64,000 nucleotides of DNA from an uncultured Flaviramulus sp. (lineage in GTDB: Bacteria > Bacteroidota > Bacteroidia > Flavobacteriales > Flavobacteriaceae), in the NCBI GenBank assembly GCA_947501105.1, contig CANMUP010000001.1, positions 682,001 to 746,000 of the forward strand, given 5' to 3'. Shown here in pieces: positions 16,733 to 26,206 of this stretch (position 1 is the stretch's first letter; the number at the start of each line of letters is the position of its first letter). The notes beneath the pieces are model-generated. The model saw nothing but the letters and a program-made list of their open reading frames with translations. It ran no database searches and was not told the DNA's origin. The translations under genes were made by a program, and so were the position numbers.

Positions 16733-16764
16733 AATTCCGTCTCAACAATTATTGAGGCGGAATT
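16733..16764. terminator. Strong hairpin between the AhpD-like and NTF2-like genes
   Basis: AATTCCGTCTCAA (16733-16745) pairs with TTGAGGCGGAATT (16752-16764), 13 base pairs with one G-U and a 6-base loop. It is a good terminator or processing stem; the U-run is weak, so partial read-through into the next gene is likely. Confidence 0.65.
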
Positions 16765-16796
16765 ATATCAAAAATATTAACTAACATAAAAATACA

Positions 16797-17153
16797 ATGG
16801 CAAATCCAATTAAAAAGAATTTAAAACACATTCACGAATTATTAGCTGAAGCTAAGTTTATTGAAGCAATGGAAACCTATCTTCATGATGATGTAGAATT
16901 AAGAGAAGCAAATGGTGATCCTAAAAAAGGAAAACAATTTAATCTAGATTTTGAACAAGATTTTATTGACAACCAATTAGCAGAATTTATAAGATATGAG
17001 GTTAAGGATGTTGCAGTACAAGGAAACACTTCTTTTTATACTGCGATTATGGAATTAGAGCTTAAAGACGGAAGCACAATGCTTTCAGAACAAGCTGTTG
17101 CAACACAATGGAAAGATGGTAAAATTTATAGAGAACGTTATTACCATGCTTAA
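16797..17153 (+). CDS. NTF2/SnoaL-like domain protein
   Basis: 118 residues in a cone-like alpha+beta fold. Opening helices (KKNLKHIHELLAEAKFIEAMETYL) are followed by HDDVELREANG, GKQFNLDFEQDF, the strands VKDVAVQGNTSFYTAIMELEL and the last strand KDGKIYRERYYHA. Members act as small-molecule enzymes (isomerases, polyketide cyclases) or as ligand-binding proteins; no catalytic set can be read here. It lies between the AhpD-like and cupredoxin-like genes, all in the same direction, so a joint role in oxidative or aromatic metabolism is plausible but unproven. Confidence 0.85.
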   Translation: MANPIKKNLKHIHELLAEAKFIEAMETYLHDDVELREANGDPKKGKQFNLDFEQDFIDNQLAEFIRYEVKDVAVQGNTSFYTAIMELELKDGSTMLSEQAVATQWKDGKIYRERYYHA

Positions 17154-17219
17154 TTAAAAATACAAGCAAAATTATATAGTCAATAAATAAAAACAGAATA
17201 AAAATTAAAAAACAAAATT

Positions 17220-17603
17220 ATGAAAAATTTAATAGTAGGATTATTTTTAGTAGCCTTTACATTAACAGCTACGGCTCAAGACAAAATGAACAAAAACGTT
17301 GTTAAAACAGTATCGTTTGAACAAACAAATGGAGAGTTTACACAAAAAGCATTAACGCTTTCAGAAGGAACGTATGTATTTAGTGTAACAAATAATAACG
17401 CCGCTCCAGAAGTAGGGCTGGTTTTAATTGAAGACGGTAAAGATGGATCAAAACCTGAAAACCACATTGCTGATGCTTATGTGTCTCAAATGGTGAAACA
17501 TGGTAAAACAGAAACTTCAAAAGAAGTAGTTCTTAAAAAAGGAACCTATAAATATTTCTGTCCTTTTAATAAAACACCACAATATACTTTAGTTGTAAAA
17601 TAA
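17220..17603 (+). CDS. Secreted cupredoxin-like protein
   Basis: 127 residues with a cleavable signal peptide (MKNLIVGLFLVAFTLTATAQ). The mature part is a beta-sandwich with LSEGTYVFSVTNNNAAPEVGLVLIED and the closing KKGTYKYFCPFNKTPQYTLVV, the strand order of plastocyanin/azurin-type cupredoxins. The Cys is in the usual place, but the first ligand His is replaced in the APEVG region and the His after the Cys is absent (NKTPQY), so normal type 1 copper binding is doubtful. It is periplasmic and ends the AraC-linked cluster; a bidirectional terminator follows. Confidence 0.85.
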   Translation: MKNLIVGLFLVAFTLTATAQDKMNKNVVKTVSFEQTNGEFTQKALTLSEGTYVFSVTNNNAAPEVGLVLIEDGKDGSKPENHIADAYVSQMVKHGKTETSKEVVLKKGTYKYFCPFNKTPQYTLVVK

Positions 17604-17631
17604 GTTATTGATTGTGACTAGTTAATTGCTG

Positions 17632-17664
17632 AAAAGGCGTACTAATTATTTAGTGCGTCTTTTT
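17632..17664. terminator. Bidirectional terminator
   Basis: AAAAGGCGTACTAA (17632-17645) pairs with TTAGTGCGTCTTTT (17650-17663) with two G-U type pairs and a 4-base loop; T-runs lie on both sides. It serves the cupredoxin-like gene and the convergent ACT-domain gene. Confidence 0.75.
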
Positions 17665-18320
17665 TAGTTTTTCACCCTTTTTATAGCGGTAAAAGCTTTA
17701 TCAACATATTTGTCTTCTACCAAAATAGTAAACTCGTTTGTAGTAGAAATAACTTCATAAAGCACAACACCTTCCCAAGCTAATCGCTTAAAAAAATGAT
17801 AATATAATCCAGCAATTTTCGAGTTGTCTTTAGGTAAGTTTATAGTAATTGCCGATAAATTATCTTGTGCGGCAAGAAACGTTTCGTTTTCTAAATGTGT
17901 TGTAATATAATCTTTTAAACTGCTAGAGATAATCATATTACTTTCATGTACACCTCTAGTAAATGTGTAAAATAGTTTAGATTCACCGTCTATTTTTTCT
18001 AAAACTTTGGCATGATTGTGTATTAAAGTATTTGAATTTTTGACTGTAAAATCAGTTAGGTTAGAACGTACGGTAATGTCGCCTAAATTTTGCAACATAC
18101 GTTTCATTTTCACAGAATTAGAAAGCGTTATTGGTGGATTGTAACGTCTCAAAGCCATCATGATGGCACCAGGTTTTACATCCTTTTTTAACATTTCGCT
18201 AATTGGCTTAGTAAGCTCAATTGCCAAAGCACTAAAATTGATAATGTTTCTTGACAAGGCTTCCTCTAAATAGGGTTGAGAGATTAAAATATCTTCTACA
18301 CAGTTTGATACAGTTCTCAT
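17664..18320 (-). CDS. ACT-domain protein divergent from aspartate kinase
   Basis: 218 residues. Residues 1-75 are helical (SNCVEDILISQPYLEEALSR, PISEMLKKDVKPGAIMMAL) and look like a small DNA-binding or dimer region. The C-terminal 70 residues contain two ferredoxin-like units; NLSAITINLPKDNSKIAGLYY with WEGVVLYEVIS and TNEFTILVEDKYVDKAFTAI match the ACT fold, which binds amino acids. It is transcribed away from aspartate kinase, with the starts 99 bases apart, so it could be an amino acid-sensing regulator of that gene. No DNA-binding motif is certain. Confidence 0.75.
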   Translation of the reverse strand: MRTVSNCVEDILISQPYLEEALSRNIINFSALAIELTKPISEMLKKDVKPGAIMMALRRYNPPITLSNSVKMKRMLQNLGDITVRSNLTDFTVKNSNTLIHNHAKVLEKIDGESKLFYTFTRGVHESNMIISSSLKDYITTHLENETFLAAQDNLSAITINLPKDNSKIAGLYYHFFKRLAWEGVVLYEVISTTNEFTILVEDKYVDKAFTAIKRVKN

Positions 18321-18419
18321 GTTAATTATATAACAATTTGTGTAAATGTAAACATTTTTTTCAAGAAATATCTTTATTGAAAGAACAGGTTGTAGTTTTA
18401 TACTTTAAAATTAATATAA

Positions 18420-19742
18420 ATGCGCGTATTAAAATTTGGAGGAACGTCGGTTGGTTCTATAGAAAACATTATTAATGTTAAAAGTATTATTAATGACGGC
18501 AATAAAAAAATTGTGGTATTATCAGCTATGTCGGGCACCACAAACGAGTTAGTTGCAATTGCAAACCACATAAAAGATAAAAACTCAAATGAAGCTATTG
18601 AAAAAATTAATAAGCTTCATGAAACATATACCGCTACAATAAATAGTTTACTACTTGATGAAAAATTAAACAAGCAAACAAAAAATTATGTTTCAGAGAT
18701 ATTTAGTTTATTAATCGATTCAACATATAAGTTGTTTTCTGAGGTTCTAGAAAACAAAATTTTAGCACAAGGTGAATTGCTGTCTACCTTCATCTTCAAC
18801 TGTTATTTAAAGCAAGAAGGCATAAGTTCTACGCTGTTGCCAGCTTTAGGCTTTATGCGAATTGATGAAACAAAAGAACCAGATTTACCTCATATAAAAG
18901 AATATTTAGATAGAGCCTTTAAGTATTCTGAAGACGCAGATATATACATAACCCAAGGTTTTATTTGTTTAGATTCTGGAGGCGAAATATCTAATTTACA
19001 ACGCGGTGGGAGCGATTATACGGCAACTATTATTGGTGCTGTTGTTAAAGCAGAAGAAGTGCAAATATGGACAGATATTGACGGGATGCACAATAATGAC
19101 CCAAGGCATGTTGAAAATACAAGACCAATTTCTAATTTGTCTTATGATGAAGCTGCAGAATTAGCTTATTTCGGAGCGAAAATTTTGCACCCACAAACGG
19201 TTACACCGGTTAGAGCTGATAACATTCCTGTAAGCTTAAAAAACACAATGAATCCTTCAGCACACGGTACATTGATTTCTAATATGACATCAAACAATGG
19301 TATTAAAGCTATTGCTGCAAAAGATAATATTACGGCTATAAAAATTAAGTCTGGTAGAATGCTTCAGGCACATGGGTTTCTAAAGAAAGTTTTTGAAATT
19401 TTTGAAATTTACGAGACTTCTATTGATATGATTACAACATCAGAAGTTGCAGTTTCTTTAACTGTTGATGATGATAGGAACTTAGACAAGATTGTTGCCC
19501 AATTAAAAGAATTTGCACTTATTGAAGTAGATAAGGAACAAAGTATTGTTTGTTTAGTGGGGCACTCGGTAGTAAATCATCAAGACACTCATAAACTATT
19601 TAAAATACTTAAAGATGTGAAAATCAGGATGATTTCATACGGCGGAAGTAAAAATAACATATCTTTATTGATAAACTCTAAAGACAAAATCAACACGCTA
19701 AGAAAACTAAACAATTATTTATTTGAGTTAGTCACAGTATAA
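18420..19742 (+). CDS. lysC: Aspartate kinase
   Basis: 440 residues. It phosphorylates aspartate, the first step towards lysine, threonine, methionine and diaminopimelate. The N-terminal kinase starts with LKFGGTSVGS; QRGGSDYTATIIGA, WTDIDGMHNNDPR and SYDEAAELAYFGAKILHPQT are the standard motifs. Two C-terminal ACT units follow (ITAIKIKSGRM.. EVAVSLTVDDD and QSIVCLVGHS.. NISLLINSK), so it should be feedback inhibited by an amino acid. No homoserine dehydrogenase is fused. The ACT-domain gene lies divergently upstream. Confidence 0.95.
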   Translation: MRVLKFGGTSVGSIENIINVKSIINDGNKKIVVLSAMSGTTNELVAIANHIKDKNSNEAIEKINKLHETYTATINSLLLDEKLNKQTKNYVSEIFSLLIDSTYKLFSEVLENKILAQGELLSTFIFNCYLKQEGISSTLLPALGFMRIDETKEPDLPHIKEYLDRAFKYSEDADIYITQGFICLDSGGEISNLQRGGSDYTATIIGAVVKAEEVQIWTDIDGMHNNDPRHVENTRPISNLSYDEAAELAYFGAKILHPQTVTPVRADNIPVSLKNTMNPSAHGTLISNMTSNNGIKAIAAKDNITAIKIKSGRMLQAHGFLKKVFEIFEIYETSIDMITTSEVAVSLTVDDDRNLDKIVAQLKEFALIEVDKEQSIVCLVGHSVVNHQDTHKLFKILKDVKIRMISYGGSKNNISLLINSKDKINTLRKLNNYLFELVTV

Positions 19743-19774
19743 ATACATGTAAATTGCAGTTTTTAGTGTTGTAG

Positions 19775-19807
19775 TGAGGGCCGTTGAAAAATGGCCCTCA
19801 TTTATTT
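19775..19807. terminator. Bidirectional terminator
   Basis: TGAGGGCC (19775-19782) pairs perfectly with GGCCCTCA (19793-19800), followed by a T-run. It lies between the convergent aspartate kinase and aminopeptidase genes. Confidence 0.8.
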
Positions 19808-19808
19808 T

Positions 19809-21101
19809 TTATGAATTCATTAAATCTTCAATCTCATCTACTTCAATAGGAATATTTCTCATTAAATTAAATGGCTCACCATTTTCGTGAATAACAACAT
19901 CGTCTTCCAAACGAATACCAAAACCTTCCTCTGGAATATAAATACCAGGTTCTACAGTAAAAACCATATTAGCTTGCATAGGTTCTGTTAAAATACCATA
20001 ATCATGCGTATCTAAACCCATGTGATGACTTGTACCGTGCATAAAATATTTTTTGTATGCTGGCCAATTTGGGTCTTCATTTTGCACATCAGCTTTATCA
20101 ATAAGCCCCAGTCCTATTAATTCGCTAGTCATTAATTTACCAACTTCTACATGATAATCAGCCCAAATAGTTCCAGGAACTAACATTTTTGTAGCTTCAT
20201 TTTTTACTCTATTAACAGCGTTGTAAACAGCTTTTTGCCTTTCAGTAAACTTGCCCGAAACAGGAACGGTTCGTGTCATATCGCTTGAATAGTTGGCATA
20301 CTCTGCACCAACATCCATTAAAATCAAATCTCCAGGTTTACATTGTTGATTGTTCTCAATGTAGTGTAAAACATTGGCGTTATTTCCTGAAGCCACTATA
20401 GGTGTGTAAGCAAACCCTTTTGAGCGGTTACGTAAAAACTCATGCATAAACTCTGCTTCAATTTCAAATTCCCAAACATTAGGTTTTACAAAATTTAAAA
20501 TGCGTCTGAATCCTTTTTCAGTAATGTCACATGCTTGTTGTATTAAATCTATTTCAATTTGATTTTTAACCGAACGTAAACGTTGTAAAATAGGATTACT
20601 TTTAGCTACACTGTGCGCAGGATATTTATGTTTTAACCACTTAGTAAAACGATCTTCTCTTGTTTCGGTTTCAACATTAGCCCTATAATGTTCATTAGTA
20701 TTTATATAAACGGTATCACATTGCGTCATTATTTCAAACATGATTTTTTCCATGTCTTGAAGCCAATACACAGTTTTTATCCCGCTAGTTACAAATGCTT
20801 TTTCCTTTGTTAATTTTTCACCCTCCCAAATAGCAATGTGCTCATTAGTTTCCTTTAAAAAAAGAATTTCACGATGGGTTTCTTTTGGGCAATCCGGAAA
20901 TAAAACTAAAATACTTTCTTCTTGATCTACACCACTTAAATAAAAAATATCACGATGCTGCTCAAAAGGCATGGTGCTATCGGCACTTATGGGGTATATA
21001 TCGTTTGAATTAAAAACAGCTAAGCTATTGGCTTTCATTTCAGTTGCGAAATTTTTTCTATTTTTTATGAAGAGTTTAGAGTTTATTGAATGATATTTCA
21101 T
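19809..21101 (-). CDS. Xaa-Pro aminopeptidase (M24B family)
   Basis: 430 residues, a dimetal enzyme that removes the N-terminal residue before proline. The N-terminal creatinase-like domain (FYLSGVDQEESILVLFPD) is followed by the pita-bread catalytic domain with metal ligands in LMDVGAEYANYSSDMTRT (two Asp), MHGTSHHMGLDTHD (His), TVEPGIYIPE (Glu) and IRLEDDVVIHENG (Glu). This is the set of aminopeptidase P rather than methionine aminopeptidase. No signal peptide, so it is cytoplasmic. It is convergent with lysC and shares its terminator. Confidence 0.93.
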   Translation of the reverse strand: MKYHSINSKLFIKNRKNFATEMKANSLAVFNSNDIYPISADSTMPFEQHRDIFYLSGVDQEESILVLFPDCPKETHREILFLKETNEHIAIWEGEKLTKEKAFVTSGIKTVYWLQDMEKIMFEIMTQCDTVYINTNEHYRANVETETREDRFTKWLKHKYPAHSVAKSNPILQRLRSVKNQIEIDLIQQACDITEKGFRRILNFVKPNVWEFEIEAEFMHEFLRNRSKGFAYTPIVASGNNANVLHYIENNQQCKPGDLILMDVGAEYANYSSDMTRTVPVSGKFTERQKAVYNAVNRVKNEATKMLVPGTIWADYHVEVGKLMTSELIGLGLIDKADVQNEDPNWPAYKKYFMHGTSHHMGLDTHDYGILTEPMQANMVFTVEPGIYIPEEGFGIRLEDDVVIHENGEPFNLMRNIPIEVDEIEDLMNS

Positions 21102-21273
21102 ATTAACTATATATTAAGTTTTCTAAATGTAGCAAATCTAAATAAATCTTATATAATTATTTATTATATTTGGTATATCCCTCAGATTTTTTGAAGACCA
21201 ATAAAAATGTATTGCTTAATTAATAAGCTTAAAAGCTTGTTTTTTGCTATGCAAATAACTCTAAAACTTAAAT

Positions 21274-23100
21274 ATGATGAAGAAAATTACTTTATTTATC
21301 GCCTTATTGTTTTTAATAAGTGCTGAACAATTAGTGGCTCAAGCTGCCCTGAAAGAAATACCATTGCAAGAGCAAGTTGAGCAATCTAGTTTAATTGTAG
21401 AAGGAAAAGTTATTGCGAAAAAATCATTTTGGGATGATAATCATCATAATATTTATACTTCAAATACAGTAGAAGTATATAAGGTTTTTAAAGGTGAACA
21501 ACCCAAAACTATTGAGGTTATTACACTTGGAGGAACAGTAGGGGATAAAGCTTTAATAGTTTCTCCTAGTCTAAAATTAAGAAATGGAGATGTTGGAGTA
21601 TTTATGTTATATAGTAATAGTGTTCCTAGTGAATTAGAGTTAAAGTCTTCAAATAAAAAGTATCAAGCTTATAGCTCTTTGCAAGGGTTTTATAAGTATA
21701 ACTTATACAATGATATCGCTGCTAATACTTTTAGCAAAAAAAAGGGAATTTCTAATTCGTTTTATAACGAAATAATGAATTATACAAAATCAAATTATAT
21801 AGAAATATCTGAATTTAACACCAATAATAGTTCTAAAACTAATCTATCTAAGGTATTTCTGCCACCAGCAGCTATTACTTTTGCTCCTACTACTGCGAGT
21901 GCTGGAACGCAAACTGTATTAACAATTTCTGGATCTGGTTTTGGAGGAACAAAAGGGAAAGTTGGATTTAGTAATGCAGACGATGGTGGGGCTACGTTTA
22001 TTGATGCAATAGATACTCAAGTACTTACGTGGTCAGACACACAAATAACAGTAGAAATACCTGGTGGAGCTGGGACAGGAACTATTAGAGTAACCCATGA
22101 CGATACTACTTCTGGTGTTTCTGCAGCTACATTAACAATTACTTATGCACAATTAAATGCCGTAAGTGATTTTTACTCGGTTGGAGGAGCTACAGATCAC
22201 GCGTATGAAACTAGGCATGTTAATAAAAATGCTAGTGGTGGTTATACTTGGGAAATGCATACACCCTTTTTTGATGATAGCGAACAAGCTGGTGCTAAAG
22301 CGGATTTTGAAAGTGCGTTAGATAAATGGCGTTGCGAAACTAAAGTAAATTGGATTGTAAGCGGTAGTGCTACAACTGTGGACATAGTTGCAAGTGATGG
22401 TACAAATGTAGTACGATTTGATAATGGTAGTGAGCTTGGAGCTGGTGTACTTGGTAGATGCTCATCTTGGTGGTCAAGTTGTGGATCTTTGAATAATCCA
22501 ACAAGTGCTAATTGGCACGTTGAAGAATTGGATATTGTTTTTGATGATGGAACGGATTGGCATTTTGGTGCAGGGTTACCAGCACTTTCTGATTATGATT
22601 TTGAAAGCGTTGCCTTACATGAATTAGGGCATGGACATCAATTAGGGCATGTTATTGACCTTACTGCTAATGGAGATAATTTAGATGATGTTATGCATTA
22701 TGCTATTTCTAATAGTGAGCAACAACGCGTATTGACGGCTAACAATATTGCTGGTGCAACTGATGTACATAGCAGAAGTACTTCAATAGTTGCTTGTTCT
22801 CAAGCAGTAATGACAGATTCTTCAACATGTAATTTAAGTGTTGAAGAAGATGAATTAAATAACGCTATTAGTTTATATCCTAATCCAGCAAAAGATCAAT
22901 TTTATATAAATAATGCATCTTATATTAATTTGCAAAAAGCTGTTATTTATGATATAAGCGGTAGATTGATTTCTGAACATGATATATCAAACACCTCAAA
23001 AACAAAAACTATTAAAATACCAAGTGCATCAAAAGGTATTTATTTTGTAAATATCCATTCCGATTCGGCTATGATTACAAAAAAAATGGTATTAGATTAA
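21274..23100 (+). CDS. Secreted zinc metalloprotease with IPT/TIG domain and T9SS sorting tail
   Basis: 608 residues. A signal peptide (LFIALLFLISAEQLVAQ) precedes a region found in secreted proteins, with VEQSSLIVEGKVI (about 25-180). Residues about 195-290 form an IPT/TIG domain (AITFAPTTASAGTQTVLTIS, GFGGTKGKVGF). The catalytic domain carries HELGHGHQLGH at 449-459, with three His ligands and the catalytic Glu. The C-terminus has LYPNPAKDQFYI and ends GIYFVNI...KKMVLD, a type A T9SS sorting domain that sends the protein to the surface or medium through the type IX machinery. The ATG three bases downstream is also possible. A terminator follows at 23124. Confidence 0.93.
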   Translation: MMKKITLFIALLFLISAEQLVAQAALKEIPLQEQVEQSSLIVEGKVIAKKSFWDDNHHNIYTSNTVEVYKVFKGEQPKTIEVITLGGTVGDKALIVSPSLKLRNGDVGVFMLYSNSVPSELELKSSNKKYQAYSSLQGFYKYNLYNDIAANTFSKKKGISNSFYNEIMNYTKSNYIEISEFNTNNSSKTNLSKVFLPPAAITFAPTTASAGTQTVLTISGSGFGGTKGKVGFSNADDGGATFIDAIDTQVLTWSDTQITVEIPGGAGTGTIRVTHDDTTSGVSAATLTITYAQLNAVSDFYSVGGATDHAYETRHVNKNASGGYTWEMHTPFFDDSEQAGAKADFESALDKWRCETKVNWIVSGSATTVDIVASDGTNVVRFDNGSELGAGVLGRCSSWWSSCGSLNNPTSANWHVEELDIVFDDGTDWHFGAGLPALSDYDFESVALHELGHGHQLGHVIDLTANGDNLDDVMHYAISNSEQQRVLTANNIAGATDVHSRSTSIVACSQAVMTDSSTCNLSVEEDELNNAISLYPNPAKDQFYINNASYINLQKAVIYDISGRLISEHDISNTSKTKTIKIPSASKGIYFVNIHSDSAMITKKMVLD

Positions 23101-23123
23101 TTAAGTTGAAAATTACAATTGAG

Positions 23124-23155
23124 AGCCTGTGAAATTATTTCGCAGGCTTTTTTAT
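23124..23155 (+). terminator. Intrinsic terminator of the metalloprotease gene
   Basis: AGCCTGTGAA (23124-23133) pairs with TTCGCAGGCT (23139-23148) and is followed by a run of seven T. Confidence 0.8.
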
Positions 23156-23255
23156 TATAACCTATTTAAAGCTATTGAATCGTTGTTAAATAGATGGCTA
23201 AATTTTGCTAGAAGATTAAGAATAACTAAATTTCATCAAAATAAAACTACCACCA

Positions 23256-26099
23256 ATGCGACTTTTAAAAAACCTTATTATTTGCTTCATTTTTTGTTTC
23301 TATTCTGGCTTTAGTCAACAATCTTCAACACCTGTAAAAAAAATAAAAAAAGCTATTAAGCAAAAACAAGAATTAGCTCAAAACTCACTGGTTAAAAATG
23401 TAGCTTTTAAAAATATAGGGCCAACAATAATGAGCGGAAGAGTTGTAGATTTAGATGTTAATCCTAACAATCCAAACGAATTTTATGTTGGTTATGCCTC
23501 TGGCGGTGTTTGGTATACAACTAATAATGGTTCTACTTTTGAACCAATTTTAGATACTTCAAACACTCAAAATGTTGGAGATATTGCAGTAGATTGGGAT
23601 AAGAAAACTATTTGGGTTGGTACAGGCGAAAACAATTCATCACGCTCTAGTTATGCAGGAATAGGAATTTTAAAATCTACCGATAATGGAAAAACATGGA
23701 CAAATGTCGGGTTACCAGATTCTCATCATATAGGTCGCATTCTCATCAACCCAAATAATTCAAATGAAGTGGTTATTGGTGTCACAGGTCATTTGTATTC
23801 TCCAAATAAAGAACGAGGTATTTACAAAACAACAGATGGAGGAAAAACTTGGGAACAAAAACTATTTGTTGATGATGTAAGCGGTATTATTGATGTACAG
23901 CACGTGCCTAATAATTACAATGTTATGTTTGCTTCATCATGGACAAAAGATCGAAAAGCATGGAATTTTAATGGTAGCGGTAATAATTCAGCAATCTATA
24001 AAAGTATAGATGCAGGAAATACATGGACCAAAATAACGACTCAAAAAAGTGGTTTCCCAACTGGTGATGGAGTTGGTAGAATTGGTTTAGCAGTTTTTAA
24101 TGAGAACATAGTTTACGCTATACACGATAGTCAGTTTAGAAGAAAAGAAGATTCAAAAAAAGAAGAAAAACAAGGACTTGTAAAAGAAGATTTTAAAACC
24201 ATGACTGCTGAATCTTTCTTAAACCTTGAAGATAAAAAACTTAATGGATTTTTAAAAACGAATGGGTTTCAAGAAAAATACCGCGCTGAAAATGTAAAGC
24301 AGATGATTAGGAGTGGTAATGTAAAACCTATCGATTTGGCTAAATATTTAGAAAATGCGAACACAATGCTTTTTGATACACCTGTAATTGGAGCAGAAGT
24401 TTACAAAAGCGTTGATGGTGGGGAAACTTGGAGAAAAACTCATGACGATTATATTGATGGCTTGTATTATAGTTACGGTTATTATTTTGGAGAAATTAGA
24501 GTCGATCTACAAAATAAAGATGGTATATATATAATGGGAGTTCCTATTTTGAAATCTAAAGATGGTGGGAAAACATTTGTTTCTATTAGTAAAGAAAATG
24601 TACATGCCGATCATCAAGCACTTTGGGTAAATCCTAAAAAACCTGGGCATTTAATTAATGGTAATGATGGTGGTTTAAATATGAGTTATGATGATGGCGA
24701 GAGTTGGGAAAAATTAAATGTAAATTCTGTAGGGCAGTTTTACGCTATAAATGTAGATAACGAAACACCGTATAATGTATATGGCGGTTTACAAGATAAC
24801 GGCGTTTGGACTGGTGCACATAATGCTCGTGAAAATAAACGTTGGCAGCAAGAAGGGCAGTACCCTTGGCAAAGGCTTATGGGAGGTGATGGGATGCATA
24901 CCCAAATTGATGATAGAAACTCTAATATAGTTTATACAGGATATCAATTCGGAAATTATTTCAGAATAAATAGAGAAAATAAAGAGCAAAAGTACATTCA
25001 GCCAAAGCATGAATTGGGAGAGAACCCTTATCGATTTAATTGGCAAACACCTATTTTGTTATCACCTCATAATCAAGATATTTTATATTTAGGTGGAAAT
25101 AAATTAATGCGTTCCATGAATCAAGGAGATGATTGGGAAGCTATTAGTAATGATTTAACCAATGGAGGTAAAAAAGGAAATGTAGCTTATGGAACGTTAA
25201 CGTCTATTAGTGAATCTCCTTTTCAGTTTGGATTAATCTATACAGGAAGTGACGATGGATTAGTTCATGTCACAAAAAATGCAGGCGGAAGTTGGGAGAA
25301 TATATCAAACACTTTACCAAAAAATTTATGGGTATCGCGCGTTATTGCATCGCAACATAAAAAAGAACGGGTTTATGTAACCTTAAATGGATACCGTTGG
25401 GATGATTTTTCGGTTTATGTTTATATGAGCGATGATTATGGAAACACATGGAAAAAAATAAGTTCTAATATTCCATTGTCTCCAGTAAATGTGATTAAAG
25501 AAGACCCTAAAAAAGACAATATTTTGTATTTAGGAACAGATAATGGGGCTTACGTATCTTTCAATAATGGGTCGCAATGGGAAGCATTTAGTAAAGGTTT
25601 GCCAAGTGTTGCCGTTCACGATATGGTTGTTCAATCAAAAGTTAACGATTTACTTTTAGGCACACATGGTAGAAGTATTTACAAAACTAATATTGCACAT
25701 TTTCAAAAGATGAATGTATCAAAAATGAATCAACCTATTGTGATTTTTACTGTTGAAAACATAAAGCATTCTATGCGTTGGGGAAGCTCTTTTAGTAGTT
25801 GGTCAAAGGTTAATGAGCCTTCAATTAATATTAAGTTTTATGCAAATAAAGCTGAAGAAAAAACGATTAAAATTCTATCTGAAAATAATTCAGAATTAAC
25901 TCAAATAAAAGTAAAAACCGATAAAGGGTTTAACGATTTTGATTACGATTTAACTATTTCAGAAAAGGCTCAAAAAACACTAATGAAAGAGAACACTAGT
26001 GTTGAAATAAATAAAGCAGATAATGATAAATATTATTTGCCAAAGGGTATTTATACCGTCCAAATAGGTCCTGATAAAGAGGCTTTTGAGGTAAACTAA
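23256..26099 (+). CDS. Secreted BNR/sortilin-like beta-propeller protein
   Basis: 947 residues with a signal peptide (IICFIFCFYSGFSQ). At least seven Asp-box (BNR) motifs occur, such as STDNGKTW, TTDGGKTW, SIDAGNTW, SVDGGETW, SKDGGKTF, SYDDGESW and SDDYGNTW, spaced through residues 130-760. They build a VPS10/sortilin-like or sialidase-like propeller. The C-terminal 150 residues form a separate domain without a T9SS tail. Asp-box propellers bind or cleave glycans or peptides; the catalytic residues of sialidases are not recognised, so binding is more likely. It is separated from the sdh genes by a promoter of its own, and no neighbour explains its role. Confidence 0.85.
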   Translation: MRLLKNLIICFIFCFYSGFSQQSSTPVKKIKKAIKQKQELAQNSLVKNVAFKNIGPTIMSGRVVDLDVNPNNPNEFYVGYASGGVWYTTNNGSTFEPILDTSNTQNVGDIAVDWDKKTIWVGTGENNSSRSSYAGIGILKSTDNGKTWTNVGLPDSHHIGRILINPNNSNEVVIGVTGHLYSPNKERGIYKTTDGGKTWEQKLFVDDVSGIIDVQHVPNNYNVMFASSWTKDRKAWNFNGSGNNSAIYKSIDAGNTWTKITTQKSGFPTGDGVGRIGLAVFNENIVYAIHDSQFRRKEDSKKEEKQGLVKEDFKTMTAESFLNLEDKKLNGFLKTNGFQEKYRAENVKQMIRSGNVKPIDLAKYLENANTMLFDTPVIGAEVYKSVDGGETWRKTHDDYIDGLYYSYGYYFGEIRVDLQNKDGIYIMGVPILKSKDGGKTFVSISKENVHADHQALWVNPKKPGHLINGNDGGLNMSYDDGESWEKLNVNSVGQFYAINVDNETPYNVYGGLQDNGVWTGAHNARENKRWQQEGQYPWQRLMGGDGMHTQIDDRNSNIVYTGYQFGNYFRINRENKEQKYIQPKHELGENPYRFNWQTPILLSPHNQDILYLGGNKLMRSMNQGDDWEAISNDLTNGGKKGNVAYGTLTSISESPFQFGLIYTGSDDGLVHVTKNAGGSWENISNTLPKNLWVSRVIASQHKKERVYVTLNGYRWDDFSVYVYMSDDYGNTWKKISSNIPLSPVNVIKEDPKKDNILYLGTDNGAYVSFNNGSQWEAFSKGLPSVAVHDMVVQSKVNDLLLGTHGRSIYKTNIAHFQKMNVSKMNQPIVIFTVENIKHSMRWGSSFSSWSKVNEPSINIKFYANKAEEKTIKILSENNSELTQIKVKTDKGFNDFDYDLTISEKAQKTLMKENTSVEINKADNDKYYLPKGIYTVQIGPDKEAFEVN

Positions 26100-26149
26100 A
26101 CGCTTATAAATTAAAATGGTTCTAAATATAAATTTAAGGGCTTAACTTT

Positions 26150-26180
26150 TTGTCTATAAATTTATTGTAAAGTACCTTTG
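26150..26180 (+). promoter_or_regulatory. Promoter of the sdhCAB operon
   Basis: TTG at 26150-26152 and TACCTTTG at 26173-26180 match the Bacteroidota promoter with a 20-base spacer. The start codon follows 26 bases later. Confidence 0.75.
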
Positions 26181-26206
26181 TATACTATATAACTAACTTC
26201 ATAAAA

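Noticed and set aside
23129-23314. 61-codon plus-strand frame after the metalloprotease gene
   Set aside because: It begins inside the terminator hairpin and overlaps the start of the BNR protein in another frame.
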